Positions 1-13,837 of a stretch of DNA of 64,000 nt are shown in pieces. The translations under genes and the position numbers were made by a program. Source of the DNA: Paragonimus skrjabini miyazakii (taxonomy: Eukaryota; Platyhelminthes; Trematoda; Plagiorchiida; Troglotrematidae); NCBI GenBank assembly GCA_014338405.1, contig JTDE01000142.1, positions 191,904 to 255,903 of the forward strand, in the 5' to 3' direction. Below the pieces are notes generated by a model. The model saw only the letters and a list, made by a program, of their open reading frames with translations. It was not told where the DNA came from and ran no database searches. The first letter of the stretch is position 1. Each line of letters starts with the position of its first letter.

Positions 1-2945
1 TTAGGATTCATCAAACAGCTGGCCAGAAAACGATTCAGAAGGACTTTAAGGCACAGTTGCAGGTGAGGCTGATTTAGACACAGTAACCTCTGTGTATTCA
101 TCTCCCAGAGAAGACAGCTTCACTTTGTCTCAGAAAGTGTTTACTTCATCGCTGCATACCACAGCTATCATGTTTGGAATGCGTGCCGAGACCAAGTGGC
201 GAGAAGTCGGATCTCTCCAGTTGAAACTGGGAGTTGAATGGCAGAATGACGCTTGGGGGATCGAACCACGGAACCGCCACACTCTGCGCATAGACGCCAC
301 CACCCCACTGCTCGTCCACAGCCAGGGTGTGCGCAATTCCAATCATAATTGATCCCTATAGCTATACTCCATTGTCAGACTATTGTATTGTCGGTCCTAT
401 ACATATATTCCCCTGTATTGATTACATTAATTAGTGGCCGAACGTTTCTTACATTATTACACGTAACCAACTCTGCATCGACATTACGAGCTCCCCCTTC
501 AACTCGATCTTTGTTTGTTTTGTACCACCATATTGAACTGTTTACGCCACCGTGTTATTGGTTGATATTGCTGAAGATTAAATTCCGTGCACAGAGTTCA
601 CCTAGTTGTAAGTTGTATAATTTGATAACCGTTGCTTATTTATGTACGGAACCAGTTTTATCCGAGTAAACCTTCAACATTCCGTCTTGTTCTGCCCTGA
701 ATCAAGAGGTTTACAGCTGCCCCGATAGATTGCGTCTATTCTGCTGCATGAGTCACATCGAACCTAGTACTAGCTACGTGATCGAACCGAACTCCACCAC
801 AAAAATTCATCGCCAATTCGACAGGTTGAGATTTCACGGTTTCTTTAGAAAACAGTTGTTAGTCATCAGGGCCACAACTGTCCCATAGTGAACGAAATCG
901 CAAACGCAAATAACCAATACTATCAATCACGGGTTCTGAAAATCCATCTGATCAGCCTCGAACTCTGATATAAAAGAAACAAGGAAAACGTTAGTTAGGC
1001 ATACTCCGAACAGATAATATATTTAACCACCACACAAATGGCGAATTTGCCAGGAAAAAATTCTTACCATCCAGAAAGAAGTGGTAATGAGGTCAAGTGA
1101 GTTTGCAGTGATACATTCGAACCGCACGTCAGCCCATATCTCAATAATGGTTTGAGATATCAGACGTTTGGTTGATGAATCGTGATCTTAGGGTCAGGTA
1201 CAATCTAACCTTAACAGTTTAATCGACGAGAGTTAATCTGACCGGGAAACGATTGTATGGCGAGTTCACTGCATAGTAAGCGGGATGACAATGTGCAATA
1301 ACCAAATGCAGGAAGCTATATTCTACATTCAGAAAGAAAACGGACGTAGTAAGTACCCGGAGTTATGGCGGTTTACAAAGGTCGACAGAACAACTCAAAC
1401 AATACGATGACGTGCACTAAAATTAAGGTATTTAAGAGGCATGTAGATTTCTTAACTCACTTAAACATGTTTGTGAAGACATAAATGATTGGCCGTAGTA
1501 TTGCTGCATGAATGTTAGTGTTTGTTACTTTACCGTCAACTGCTTTTTGAACCTACTGATGTAGGATATCCCAAGTTTTCTAGTATAGTTGTGTGGGTTT
1601 GAAAAAATTTGGAGAAGTGATACCACTGCATGTGTTTCCACTGGAGAGAATACAGATGCATTTGAAGCTTCTGGAATGAATTGGATAAACCCTCTACAAT
1701 CAAAATCAGTAGATGGAAGACTAATGCTCTATTCAAGACGGATGAAGCTGTACCATTTCTTCGCGCGTTTCGAAGCAGCATCTTCTGCTAAGGAGCGAGA
1801 AGTATCAAGAAAAAGCTTAGCCAGGAACGCAACAAAATTCTGATGGCATGTATGGTGAAAGACGATAAGCCGACATCTCCAATTGTAGCAAGAAAGATTA
1901 AACTTAGTTGTATAGCATTGGAAATCCGTCAACTTTGGTTGCAGGTTACGGGTAGCTCCAAAGATATGGGTGACGAAAGGGCTGTTCTCCTTGTTTTTGG
2001 TGATATAAAATAATGGCATACCAGTCTCAATTAGAATGATGTTGATTTCACCCGACAATCGTTTCGTTTACACCGAAATCCAGCCAAACCACTTAAAGCC
2101 GATTTTTTTTCACAGACACGACTTCGATTTGGGTGACTGTTAACTGTGACGAACATTTGTCAAGACGAGTTGAATCTACAACGGACGCAGTAGTATCGGC
2201 CAACGAGACAACTAACCAGGCGAACATATGAGACCATAAAACAACCATACTGTCACAACATGAGATTGTGCAATGCAATTGAATGAATGATGAAGATATG
2301 GGAACATCACGTTTTGTCTGTTGTGGATATCCGTGAAAGTTACATAAAACCGTCCAGACAATTCTGTGCTGTCATAAGAAGTTCATGCAGTTTATTAAAC
2401 CTTCAATTCTGGAGATGGAAGATAATGAGATTTTCGCCAATTTTTCACTCTCAATTTTATATTTACCTACCTTAGATGAAACTGACGAAGGCATCGCTGA
2501 GGATGTAACGGAAAGGGTGGAGGAAGAACAAAACTATTGATCAGATTTCTGCGAGCAAGGATTGGTAGGCGTTGAAACCACACTTTGAAGAATATTTGAG
2601 AGTGCTCCTCAAATTGACAAGCTTTCAAGATGATCTTCAGAACGGTCGGTAAAACAAAGAACGTATGATAAATAACTAATTATTATTTTGAACATTTTAC
2701 CCAAAGATTACACAAATAGACTGATGACTATGAAGTTTATAAGTAGTCAACAAAGGATTTATTATAAGTGAAAATTGTAACGCCTACTTTCAGAAATTGC
2801 TGGGAAGCGTAGGAAGTGTACAAAACTGTAGATTATCACACTTTATTTACCGATATTAAATAGATACAAAAGCGGATATGTACAAATTATTGAATATGGA
2901 TACTTTTTCATAAAGTGAAAACATATGGCCATTTTTGTTTTATAC
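1..2945. other. No gene recognised
   Basis: Only short frames without domain signatures are present on either strand (longest about 110 codons). Nothing resembles a tRNA, a retroelement domain or a clear exon. The stretch at about 180-350 is somewhat richer in G and C than its surroundings, and could be old repeat sequence, but I cannot place it in a family. Confidence 0.5.
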
Positions 2946-3000
2946 AAAATATAGATCTGTGTGCAACACTACAGAATAAGTAATAGACGTCACAAGTGAG
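2946..3000 (+). repeat. 55-bp direct repeat, left copy
   Basis: This copy matches 3193-3247 at about 51 of 55 positions and ends exactly where the hammerhead SINE sequence starts. The pair therefore brackets the SINE. It is much longer than an ordinary SINE target-site duplication. Confidence 0.85.
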
Positions 3001-3192
3001 CCGAATGTGAGGTCAATGGCGCAGTGGTAAACACGGTTGCCTCATGAACAGCGAAGGCCGTGGTTCTTGTCCCAGCACTGGCAAGGATATGCACTAATGA
3101 CGAGCTCTTATGAGAGCGAAACTTGTGTCTAATGCTTTTGCAGTTCGAATGCGACAGCTGGGATCATTTGTGGATGATGTTCAGTCTATGTG
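3001..3192 (+). mobile_element. Hammerhead-bearing tRNA-derived SINE, copy 1
   Basis: Plus-strand copy. A pol III A-box-like sequence (TGGCGCAGTGG, 3017-3027) and a B-box-like sequence (GGTTCTTGTCCC, 3062-3073) are followed at 3091-3127 by a hammerhead layout. That layout has stem I strand GCACTA, core ATGACGA (normally CTGACGA), a perfect 5-bp stem II GCTCT/AGAGC closed by TATG, GAAA, and a GTC cleavage triplet. The first core base is A instead of the required C, so this ribozyme should be inactive. A stretch present in other copies (their AAAGGGGCCGACTGG tail motif) is missing here. The design matches the schistosome SM-alpha family in concept; sequence identity with that family was not tested. 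Confidence 0.82.
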
Positions 3193-3247
3193 AAAATATA
3201 GATCTGTGTGTAACACTACGGGATAAGTAATAGACTTCACAAGTGAG
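3193..3247 (+). repeat. 55-bp direct repeat, right copy
   Basis: Right-hand partner of 2946-3000, with four visible mismatches. It begins immediately after the end of the SINE tail (GTTCAGTCTATGTG). Confidence 0.85.
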
Positions 3248-6200
3248 CACAACTGCACGGCAATATGAAGAGTCGCGCAGACTATCATTTATAAATACAC
3301 TAACGTATGTACTATTTACCGATAACAAATGTATCCCTTGTGAGCAAGTACACAAAGACGAATTTGTACAGTTTTCCGAAGTTAAATAAATCTTAGTGGT
3401 GTCATTGCGCCTTTAAGTTTAAATTCTTGGTGGACTGGCTGCCAGTTTTTCTCGAAAAAATCAGAACTCTTTGGCACCTTGTCGTTGATTGAAGTGTGCC
3501 TGTTCACCTCGTCTTTTCTCAACTTTTGTTGGGAGCGGGAGACACTTTTCGGCTTCAGCTTAGCTCTGAGGTCTCGTTCACACAAGCGTTGTACCAAAAT
3601 GGCGACGGGGTTGGTCGGATGATCATCCATCGTGTCGATCGAAGACGCACAATTGAAGCCTGTTTTTGAGCAGAAGCTCAATATTACCGAAACTGTGCCG
3701 CATTCCCAGTATCACAAGAAGACTATAGTGAAGACTACGAAGTCGTTAGTAAACTGAAACTATTCCCATCAGAACTATCAAATTTTTGTTTGGCCCAGTG
3801 GTTATATCAGCTTGTAAATTGCAGTTGAAGCAGTACGCAGATCCAGGTTGTGTTAAACCATCCGGTTATGATGACGTTATGAAAGTACGAATCCTTCCGC
3901 AGAAATTGAGACCAGCACAGCACAACAGTGTCACTTTACACTGCCAAAAATTATTGTGGTTACATCCTTGACGGGGTGGTTCAAACACATGCATTTTTGT
4001 GTTCACTGCTCCTTATTCAGCTAGCAGTACTAGTGTTTCACTCTGATGATTAAAGCTACGCATAACGTTTTCGCTAAGTCCTTAGGCATCCACGGTCCAA
4101 AACAGTGTGCGCCTCGTTCCGTTTGCCATTCATTTGGTCAACCCCACCTATCACTCAAGTTGTTTTGCTTGGGACGATGAAGTATCTCTGGGCCTGTTGA
4201 CAATACGCTTAGTCGTGACAGCGCTTTATACAGGACAATTTGTAAGTCGAAAAGTTTCGCACCCATCAGTTGCGACGCCATCAGCAACAACTCTGTCGAG
4301 CCGATTAATACTTTTTCCTACTTACTTCCGTCTCATAGCACCCCCTGAGCAGGGCTAGGCGCATCCAACCTCAATTGGATGAATAAGTGAATAATAGAAA
4401 AAATAAATGTACGTGATAATGAGTATAGATATGGTAAAGAGTGTTAGGAGTACACAGTGCTTAGTAGTATCGTATTGCTTCGAACCATACTAACATTAGT
4501 CATCACACAACTAAACGATCGTGGAAATGGGCGTTTTCTGCTATTTGCCACCATCCTGCGGTTGGTTCTCGAATGCCTTCATCTGTAGCATGATGAAGTA
4601 GTGACTGCTTGTTTCCAACTATCGATCGAATGAATTCCACGAACAGATGGTTTCCGGTACGCGACGCTCCTTATCCGTTCATGTCCGGATAGCGATTTTG
4701 CGTTTACTGCATTCGTCGTACAGATGTTCTAGAATCGTTCCTTTTGCTACCGTCTTAGGTAGAGATTTTATTTTCAGGCGATGGTGAGCACCTGTTTATC
4801 TGTACTGTTTCTGTCTTGCTGTATACACTGAAAATATGGAACCACATTAATCACACGAGGTTTGTTGAGGTTGTTGTTTTGCTATTGGCAGTGAATCCGG
4901 TTTAGTTATTATTTTTGACTGAATGCTTTCGCGATGGAGGGGGGCTATCAGTCCGACGACTGTATCAATTAAACTCCATACGACACAGCATGCGATGTAT
5001 GTGTTAGCTCCTTTAACATATTGACCTCATAATTTATATCTGCATTAATTATTTGTTGACAGAACATAAATGGAGTTAATTAAACTTGTTCACCTCTTTT
5101 GCCCTATATAGTTCATTGCAAATGAATTAATTTATGTGGAAAAATGTATGCCGAGGTAGGTAAAAGTATCGCACATAAACTTTCAACTTCTCTGATAAAG
5201 AGTCGACAATGATGAGGACGCGCTGGACTGTTTTATAAAAAACCAAAAATGGTTCACCAATCTAATTCGTAATCCGCTCACTTTATTCGTATAAGTCGAA
5301 AATAAATTACAGCTCAGCTAAATGCGCACATCCCGTCGTGTTCACGGAAAAACATGTCGCGACTTCGCTGTCGATCAGGATGTCTCCTTCATTTCCAAAA
5401 TCCACAAAATAATATCAAAATTTGCAGAAGTTTATAACATAATGTGAAATGAAATAAAATGTCGGACCAACCATCAGTAAACACTAATCCTCACTAATCG
5501 ATCGGTCAAATAGCGCTAGTGGTGCAGCCAAACACAACTGGACGAAGTGGTAATATTCACTGCATCAGTTGGCTTCATATAGCTAAGTAGTCGATAAAAA
5601 TATTATTATGAATGATCAGGGTGCTAGAACGGTCACTGTAAGTACGTTTACCACTTTCAAAAGAATAGATAGCTGTTCTCGGTCTAACTGTTCTTTTTAG
5701 CTTTTTGGAGGCCACTCAAGGTCAGCTGTGCTTTCGAGTATATCACCAGTTATGAAAATAATCCAACAGATACTGCTACATGGAGAACGCTATCGTCAAA
5801 CGTTAGCTAGACTGATAAATGTAAGATTATAACCCAAATAACACGTCATCACACACAAGCTGTGTCAATCTAACAATGAATGAGATGTTTTGAAGAGTTT
5901 AGGACAATAAATACCGTCGATCTGACAGTTGCTTGGAGTTGATGAATGCGGAAAGAAATCTGTCATTAAACAATTTATGATCGAGTGGATTTCGTCTCAT
6001 CCCCAAGAAGGTTTATTACAGGACTAAATATACCAGTTTAAACGACAAGTCAACTATAAAGGAGAGCCAAGGATTTATAGATTTTTAGTTTATAACGAGA
6101 CCGTAGCAAATGCATGAACAAGTCATTTTATATAACTAGAATGGGTAGAGGATGTCTGATTAAAATTGCCTTTTTCTACTCCAGCAGACGTTTTGTGCTG

Positions 6201-9200
6201 AACGCCTGTGGCGTTATTTCCTCAACTAACTTCCCTGCATCCTGAATACGTGTGGATGTAGTAGGCGACTGTATAACCGCTGGCCTACTGAATATAACGA
6301 ACAGATAGGTACATATAAATATATACGTACTGTGAAAAATTTAGATCCCTTTAATGTTTGAACAAAATAATTAGAGCACCGAGCACAGTAGATGTGCATC
6401 TTCCTTACTGGCTCATTGACACCACCTTTGCGAAAGCATAAACCATTTATTATATCGAAGTATTGGGGAAAGGGGTGGATAGTCGGTCGGTGGGATATTA
6501 AATGCTACCAATTCCAACGCAGCGTTAGGTTCACGAAAAATTGCTTATAAATATATATATTGCCTTACTGGTAAATCGTTAGTGAAAAAAATCTATCAAC
6601 CCATTCAGTCATTCACTCATTCAGTCTCGCTGGCCGTGAGCCTGACCAGATGGCCGGCTTGGAAAAAAGTAACGTTTAGAGTCTGTCGAATTTTTAACCT
6701 AAATATAATATAATATCATGGGCAAAACTTGGCCCATAGTGGTTCATAAAACTATCCACTGAACTACGCAGTCCTTAGTGAAGTTTGTGTAAACTTTTGT
6801 TAAGAATTCACTTGCATTCCTTTGAACATCATCTATGTGTGCATGTTCTTCTCACAACTGGGAGTGACAGCCAGTTATGTGGGGATTCCTGCAACTACAC
6901 TATCCACTTCAACTGTTGCTACTGAGTAGTAAGTCCAACCGTAATGGACACGCTTCACGATCTGAGAAAGTCGGATTTTGAACGATACTGGTTGATACTG
7001 ACAGTATAACTTCCTGTTATTGTGATTCACCCTGTTTCACAGTTTGCAGCGGAGGATTTTGAGGTATGTTTCCAATTTCTCCAGGTTCCTTCCAGTTTAG
7101 TTCACGTACGATCTGTTCGCCAGCAACTTTGGGCAGTTATCGTCATCTGAGTATTTAAACCGACCTTGTGCCAACAATAACTTCAGTTCAATCGTTTCCA
7201 TTTCGCTGACCATTGGGCAGAATTTTCAATTAACTAGGAGTTAGCTGGGGCTTATTCGACCTTACAAGATAGCGGAACAGTTGTAAGTAATTACGGTAGT
7301 GTGCAATCACCGTTCACAAACTCGACTCTGTTAAGGTAAGCCGTCGTATTGGAAATCCAGTGGACTGTTTTTGAATCCACTTTTTGATTCTGTGACATAT
7401 TTCTGGAACAGTCTGTGGATTAATAACCTGTTGCGTTTCCAGTGTTGCAAATATTGTTGAATTTTGCACAGACACGAATGTGGTGAGAATTTGTCAAACG
7501 CTTGTTTATTGAGTTGATATTTGTTAAACCCTCGTTAGTCAGTCACAAATTGTGAACCAGTTTGTCTTACATGTACCGGTTAGAAAAGTAAAACAGAGAT
7601 TGAGTAATCAACCAAACAAGGTATAAATGAGATACGGATCGACTACTCTTGAACATGTCATACTTTGTGAGAGAGTTCTAAACCTAATTTTCGGAAAAAG
7701 TCGGAGTTAGTGAACTAAGCCTGGAACTGAGAAACATTAACATAAATCAACATAATCGTTTAAACTCTTCATAAGTAACCATCATCGGGACTGTAGAAAA
7801 GTGACTACATATCAAGGGCAACAACCGGAGAACCATGTCTGTTGGTTGTGTGTTTGCTTAAAAAGTAGCAAATCCTAACTAAGTATGATGAGATAACTAG
7901 AAGTAAAATATATTGATCATTGCATGTCTTAGCCTTATTCTCAGAAGGTCTATATACAACCATAGTGTAAAATTCAATTACTATAAGAGCTCCAGTGATA
8001 CGATTTTGAATTCAACTGCCTTGTCCCACAATACTTTCTCTGCAAGTGGCTACCTATTTATTTTTAGAGATCTATAATCACACTCTTCCTCTTGATTTTT
8101 TTATCTGAAAGGATAACTGAATAATTTTTGGAACATTAAATTGCTCGTGGTGATTTTGGATATCAAAGTTGTTGGCGCCAAAATGATTATTCAAATAGCT
8201 TCAACTCGAAAGGACGTAAAATTAGGGCAGAATTTTAGGCCCCGAAATGTTGGGGAAAAGGTTGCAAGTATGTTTTACTACTAACTATTACCATTGCAAT
8301 ACTAATAGCAATTGATCAGATACCCAAATTACACAGTAGAAACAGCGGTCAAAATGATACAACTTCGAAACGACCCGTAAAAATATACATCAATCAACGG
8401 AATTTAGGAACGTTAAAACAGTTGTGTTTAGATGAAACTGAAAACATGACAGCCCTACCTTAAGAGACCGACATCGAATTCCTTGTTTTCGTTTCAAAAT
8501 AGTGAAGATATACTTTGTGTGCGCCCGAATAACATGCTAAACAGGAAAATCAATTATGTGTCAAGTTTTCGAACAATATACGATTTGTGTTCTCTACTGA
8601 AATTGTCCTGTCGATGTATCCTTCAATTTTGGTGACCACGTCAGGATTACATTTTCACCTAGCGCTCTCAGTATGGAGTTGGACTGCACAACAGAGCGCA
8701 ACGGAGTACCGTTACCCTACTCAGTCACCGGCCTTTTTTGAATTTACCCCTAATTAACCAAACGAGGGCAGTCACACAGTCTGACGTTCTGTCTGACGAT
8801 TCAGCACAGTCAGTTGAGTGATGGCATGTCTAGGCACCAATCAGATGCAAGGCCCTCACTGACAAAACAAAGTGGCATTTTTTGATTACGCATTTGTCAG
8901 CGATTCAGATGAAGGTCATTGCCATGCTCCTGTTATTCGGGCGTTGCCTTAGCAACAGTACCCGGTCAGGTAAGCCACTAGGGAGGCAGCGGGTTGAAGT
9001 ACATTGCTATTGGTCCCAATTCCACCAGCTGTAGCAGTCACGTGTTGAACGTTGTATCGAAAGCGGATCTGAGGTAGGAAATCTGTACCACTAACAGTAA
9101 CAAAAACATCGGTTTTTCATTGACTGCAGAGCGTAGTCTAAGATCTCCCTTTCCATAATGACAACATGATTATGATATAAAACCCTGTGAAGCCTATGAG

Positions 9201-11040
9201 AAGGGTTAGGCCTGGATGTCTGGTGTGAGAGGAAGGTGGGCAATCAATGTTACACAAAGGCTGTGATGATTGCCACTCCAAAGCCCTTTACCTGCTCCCG
9301 TTTTGTTTGTCATACAATCCAGACACACTTTGTGGACATCTGTGACTTTGGGCAGGGCTCTAACACAATAGGTCACACGTAAAAAGCAATCAAGGAATTT
9401 TTCAATCGTGTCATTACATCATCTCAGTGACATCATCTCCGATCTAAGTCCCGTATCGAACAAAAACCAACACTGTCTGTTAAGGAAAATGACAGTAGTC
9501 AGAATAGATTAACACTCCCTAGGGGCCTATAAGGACAGATAGACCGGAGGTAAGGGTAAATATAATAGCAAAATTTTGCCTGAAGACCTCTCCAGGGAAG
9601 CAACATGCTAACATAGGTGATTCATCGAGAATACAACCACCATCATCATTGTCATCATCATAACTAGTTTAATCGTTATGCATTACCCGCCGGCACATTG
9701 ATTTGGAGTGCCGTTGTTCTTGACAATGGGCCACAAAGTTGCAGTGTATCAGTTAAGTACAGAATCATAGTGGGGATAAAGAAGAGATAGAAAATAATTG
9801 AGTTTTGAAATGTAAAAGCAAATTAGGACCAAGAAACACAGTAAGAGAAGGGAGGGCACAGATTCATTAAAACAGCTGTCAATACTCACAATAGTAAACA
9901 ACGAAATGTCTACATCTTTCAAACAAGTATGATGTCGATAGCAAAACAATCTCGTTCCGGATTTCACTGGCCCGCATCATTAATTGAACTTTGATCACAG
10001 GCAGCTCGGTTAAACAACGACAACATTCAAGCCACTGGGTTCGATCAGCTGTCAATTCACCTAAATTTTCCAGTAGTTGATTCTGCGAATTTCGAGGGCC
10101 CCAGCACGGATGATGAACCTAACTCAGGTTGGTCAATCCAATGGTGAACGAGTTCATGTTTCTAGGCCAATTCATCATCCATCTATCGTGCACCTCACGC
10201 CAGTGTCAGACAACTGGCTGACCATATAGGTGTGTGTAAACTTGAAATGTCAGCAAAAGGACCCGTTTATTACTCATTGTCAATTACCCATGAGGGTAGA
10301 GTATGTCCGCGTTACGTACTTGTCACCTTCCGAGGCTTGGCGTATGGACTGTAGCAAGAGGATGAAGCGCATTTTCGAGAGATTTCACAAACCTGTGAGA
10401 CAAAAGAACAACGTCAATTAAAGTGGGTGATGAAAATTATGAGACACAGCGCTTGTGGACTGCGCAAGACAATTATGGTTAGTGGGAAGAGTTTTGCTTC
10501 CAGTTTCTGAACACCGAATTGCGTAAGGATTATTTTTATCTCAATCTCTTAATAAACGGGTACTTGTAAACTTCCATAAATAGTTCACACAAGCTGGAAT
10601 AAAGGAACTAAACGCAGTAATAGGGATGCAGTTGTAGTGTTCACTTCACCGACGGAATATGATAAACTACAGCCTGTCTTGTGATGTATGCGGATAATTA
10701 AAAAATCCTGTTCTGAAATCGGGTACTACTATGGACGGGAACTCCGAATCGTTCACAGAGGCTAGTGGAAGTATAATTCATGAGCTTTCTTCCACAAACG
10801 TTTCGAGGAAACCGTTACATCTTCATACTGGTCGATAAGTTTACAAGGTAGCCATGCCCATGACACAAGTGTACACAACAATGGTGACAACAGTGAACCA
10901 TTGACTCACTAGGCGTGATAGCATGGAATAGTTACAATCAGATATTGGCAGTACTTTTAAAAATTCTTTAATCTACCAACTGCTTAGAATTTGATAAAAC
11001 CCCGGACAACCGCTCATGTATACGGTGAATACCCAGTTGG
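3248..11040. other. Long gene-poor stretch
   Basis: No frame longer than about 85 codons and no recognisable protein domain. It includes a short AT dinucleotide run near 6550. A segment near 9706-9760 (dissimilar flanks, then ACAATGGGC and GTGTATCAGTT) resembles 21085-21130 and is probably an interspersed repeat. At 9644-9661 there is a CATCATCAT run resembling the minus-strand trinucleotide tail of an RTE-like element. I see no promoter, RNA gene or exon I could defend. Confidence 0.45.
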
Positions 11041-11048
11041 GAAAAGTC

Positions 11049-11131
11049 TGGCCTCCGGATAAATTCGAACCACTAACAGAAACAGTGCGCCAAAACTTCG
11101 CAGGCGTTCTACTAGCTGAGCTACGAAGCCA
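11049..11131 (-). repeat. tRNA-derived SINE (family 2) or tRNA relic
   Basis: Read on the minus strand, this begins GGCTTCGTAGCTCAGCTAGTAGA, a good A box, and ends with GGTTCGAATTTATCC, a near-consensus B box. The ends GGCTTCG and CGGAGGCC can pair at about six of seven acceptor positions. The spacing between the boxes is too long and the anticodon arm does not fold cleanly, so it is not a functional tRNA. The sequence after the B box (CCAGACTTTTCCCAACTG) is also found in the copy at 20.1 kb, which supports a SINE family. Confidence 0.6.
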
Positions 11132-11935
11132 CGCCGGAAAAAGAGAGCTTTCACATTCGGGGTCACTTACTTACCCTACTCACTTCGTCTTATGAATTCT
11201 ATCTACGAGCACATGCTTGAGCCATGAATGCTAACTTAGGCAATCCCTCTGGTTCGGACTACGGATTTCATATCTGGGTTCACAAATCTCGGATAACCTG
11301 CATTAACCACATTACCCATCAGTAACCATTCATGTCACATGACTACGACACACCTGCTATGATGGTACGATGACCAGATTAAGGATTTGGTTACCAAGGC
11401 TTCGGTATTAGCTAGTTGAGCTTTGTGAAGTTGTCATCAAGTTGTCTCTATTCATGTTGATTTTCGGGGTTGGTATCTTGATGGTAACACTGTAAGATTG
11501 TCCTGCTGAGCGACCAGAGGTTACCAAGATTGTCAGTTCAGTCAAGCTTTGACAACCCACGTGCCTTAATCATGTATCTGAAGAACACAAATCATTGACA
11601 CAACCGAAGAAGAAGATTTTAATAAACGAAGACGATCAGAGACAATTCGTTATGATTGTTAATTGGGTAGATTGTAAACCAACGACTTGATCACTTACAC
11701 GAGAGTTCATATGGCATACAAAGTAGATAAGTAGCCACTCTTGTTTTGCTCCAAGCATTTTTATATTACAAACATCATGAAAACAACAACCAAAAAGAAA
11801 CCCAAGCACCGAAGTGAAACAATTATTGTAAGATGTCTATCCTATATGACGAAACTATGTGGCTTCGTCCAGGGACTTACTGAATAATGTCTGTTGAATG
11901 CAACTATAGCGTTTCTATAGAATTTCAAGCCAATC

Positions 11936-12095
11936 TCATTCGAAAAATGTACTAGGTTCGAGTCTCACTCTTGTTATTGCCCGTCAGCAATGCATACCCT
12001 TGTCACGGTCGTGATTGAAACAGTGAGCGAACTTTAATGGAGCAGCCTTGTTGACCACTACTTCATTGACCTCACACTAGGCACTATTGAAATAC
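11936..12095 (-). mobile_element. Hammerhead SINE, degenerate copy 2
   Basis: Minus-strand copy, recognisable by GTGCCTAGTGTGAGGTCAAT at the head, a decayed B box (GTTTCAATCACGACC), and the hammerhead segment GCATTG-CTGACGG. The core carries A9 to G, and stem II (GGCAATAACAAGAGT) no longer pairs well. It ends on the left near the TTCGAAA motif of the tail. An inactive remnant. Confidence 0.7.
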
Positions 12096-12659
12096 CGTAT
12101 GCAGGCACTTAGCCACATTCGTCGGTGAGTAACACATTGGTTACCTGATATTCTCGAAAGGAGACATAGTAGCTGTTCAGTTACCGCTCACGTATGACCC
12201 CTTGGCTAAGATTTCGTTTGAATTGTACAGTTTATGTCAACCGAAATCCATACTTTTTACCAGCATTTAAAATGTCACTCGACAAGTTTACTGAGTTCTC
12301 TATACGTTCAGTTCGAACAGAAGTCCGGTAATCAGACAAGAGACAGTAATGCTGTCTTTCAGGAGGGCTGTGGAAACAATGGGAACAGTCCAACAGAAGT
12401 ATATCCAGTCTGTTTCTTACCATCAAAGTAGCAAGACAATGAAAGCATGAAATCCGGCTCGTTGACACCGTGTATCGTAGTCGACCGTCGGAAATACCGT
12501 GTATAGAGAAAATATGTCCAGCTAGTGAGACAGGAAGTAAGTTGTGGGGACGAAAATTAACAGCATGACTAAACAAAAGTAGGTGGAATAAAAAACTCAT
12601 CCAAGATGTGCAATACAACGTGACTATCAAAAATCTCTACGAGACAGTGATTGAAGCAG
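12096..12659. other. Unassigned stretch with a 132-codon minus frame
   Basis: A minus-strand frame at 12232-12630 is open for 132 codons but shows no domain, no convincing start context and ordinary composition. An overlapping plus-strand frame (12234-12431) is equally unconvincing. I treat both as chance frames. Confidence 0.35.
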
Positions 12660-12880
12660 TAGAATTCTGTGTTTGTTTGCAAGATGTAGGTGCCTTGACG
12701 TTATGTCTGAATGTAGACTTAGCTACTTTTTAGTGCTTAGGTCCCCTCCTCTTTCCCTTTCTTTCCCTTCCCTCTTCTTACACAGGGTTCGCTTTTTTCT
12801 TCTTTGTGGTTGTATGACAGTTAAGCGTCAGTGTGAACCCCTGATGCATTGTTGTCTATGAAGATGATGATTCGCGGTAG
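12660..12880 (+). repeat. Retroelement 3' tail with GAT repeats, copy 1
   Basis: This segment matches 15818-15995: a shared block with the sequence GTAGACTTAGCTACTTTTTAG, then a pyrimidine-rich tract, then ACACAGGGTTCGCTTTT, then CAGTGTGAACC..CTGATG, then TTGTTGTCTATGAAGATGATGAT. Ending in short GAT/TGA repeats is typical of RTE-type LINE 3' ends, so these are probably severely 5'-truncated LINE or derived SINE insertions on the plus strand. No coding part is attached. Confidence 0.6.
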
Positions 12881-13837
12881 ATCATGAGTGTTGACCAGTG
12901 GATCGGGTTCGTAGCTTCTTTGAACCTACACGAGGTTTAGTCAATCCTGAGATGTCGATGAAACGGTAGAGCCCTTGGTGTTATGCTCTTTGTGAATTAG
13001 GGACTAAGCCTACCGTCAGAACCCCACATAGTGCACTTTTGGTGGCCTTCATCCTGGTGATTTTGAATACAATGTGACCAACTAGAGGAAAAACAAACAG
13101 TCACCATAGTTAACCATAATCGATAGATTGTAGTGTACACTCGCGAAGAAGCCCTGGTTATCCATAGAGCCTTTGCTTTGAGCTCGGTTGTGTGTTTGCA
13201 AGATGTAGGCTGTACGGTCCACCTACGTTACGTTCATGCATGTATGGTTGGCAGCATCCGAAACGGATTATCCTGTCGCAGTGACCGGAGCCAAGGGACG
13301 CCTGCGCTTTAAACCATCACCGCAAGTGGCTTGCGCTGCACCACTCGCAGTTCCACTCACACACCACGTATCTGGTGCAAACCCGAAGGAATAAGACCAG
13401 TAGGTGTGTGAGTGAGGCCTTTGTCTCCAGCTGGCCAATGCTGGTTAGCCAATTGAATGGCTAGCACGAAAAGGAAATCCTTATCTCTCGGAAAATAAAC
13501 AGTGAGAGAGACTGCAATGACAAGATCCGTACTAAGAAGAAAGATATGTAAACTGTAATACAAGAAGCATTAAAGTATACGAATGCATACTACTGCATTC
13601 AAGAGAGGATAAAGTTGAAAAACAAAACTCAAAGTTGAACTACGAAAAGATCAGACAGCCGATCCATCATTCAATACACCAGCAAAGCCCAAGAAAAGAG
13701 TTGGTTGAAGATCACAGACACCCAAGTTGCTGAAAAGAGGAGCAGATTAGTTGCCAAACGACCATAGTCTTGGTCGATGCAATCATTACCAAAAACAGAA
13801 CGGATATGCCGGTATGACCTACCTGAGCCTAGCGTAC
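12881..13837. other. No gene recognised
   Basis: Between the GAT-tailed repeat and the RTE-like pseudogene I see only short frames. On the minus strand this region lies downstream of the RTE-like coding end at 13838, so part of it may be that element's 3' untranslated region. No terminal tail is evident. Confidence 0.35.

Noticed and set aside
2709..2725. CTGATGA motif as a hammerhead core
   Set aside because: No GAAA with a stem II between and no pairing flanks.
3001..3192. Possible true tRNA genes at the A/B-box sites
   Set aside because: The A and B boxes are parts of repeated SINE copies followed by hammerhead sequence; the acceptor stem and anticodon arm do not form a proper cloverleaf.
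12232..12630. 132-codon minus-strand frame
   Set aside because: No domain, no start context, no splice support; length is within what chance allows in 64 kb.
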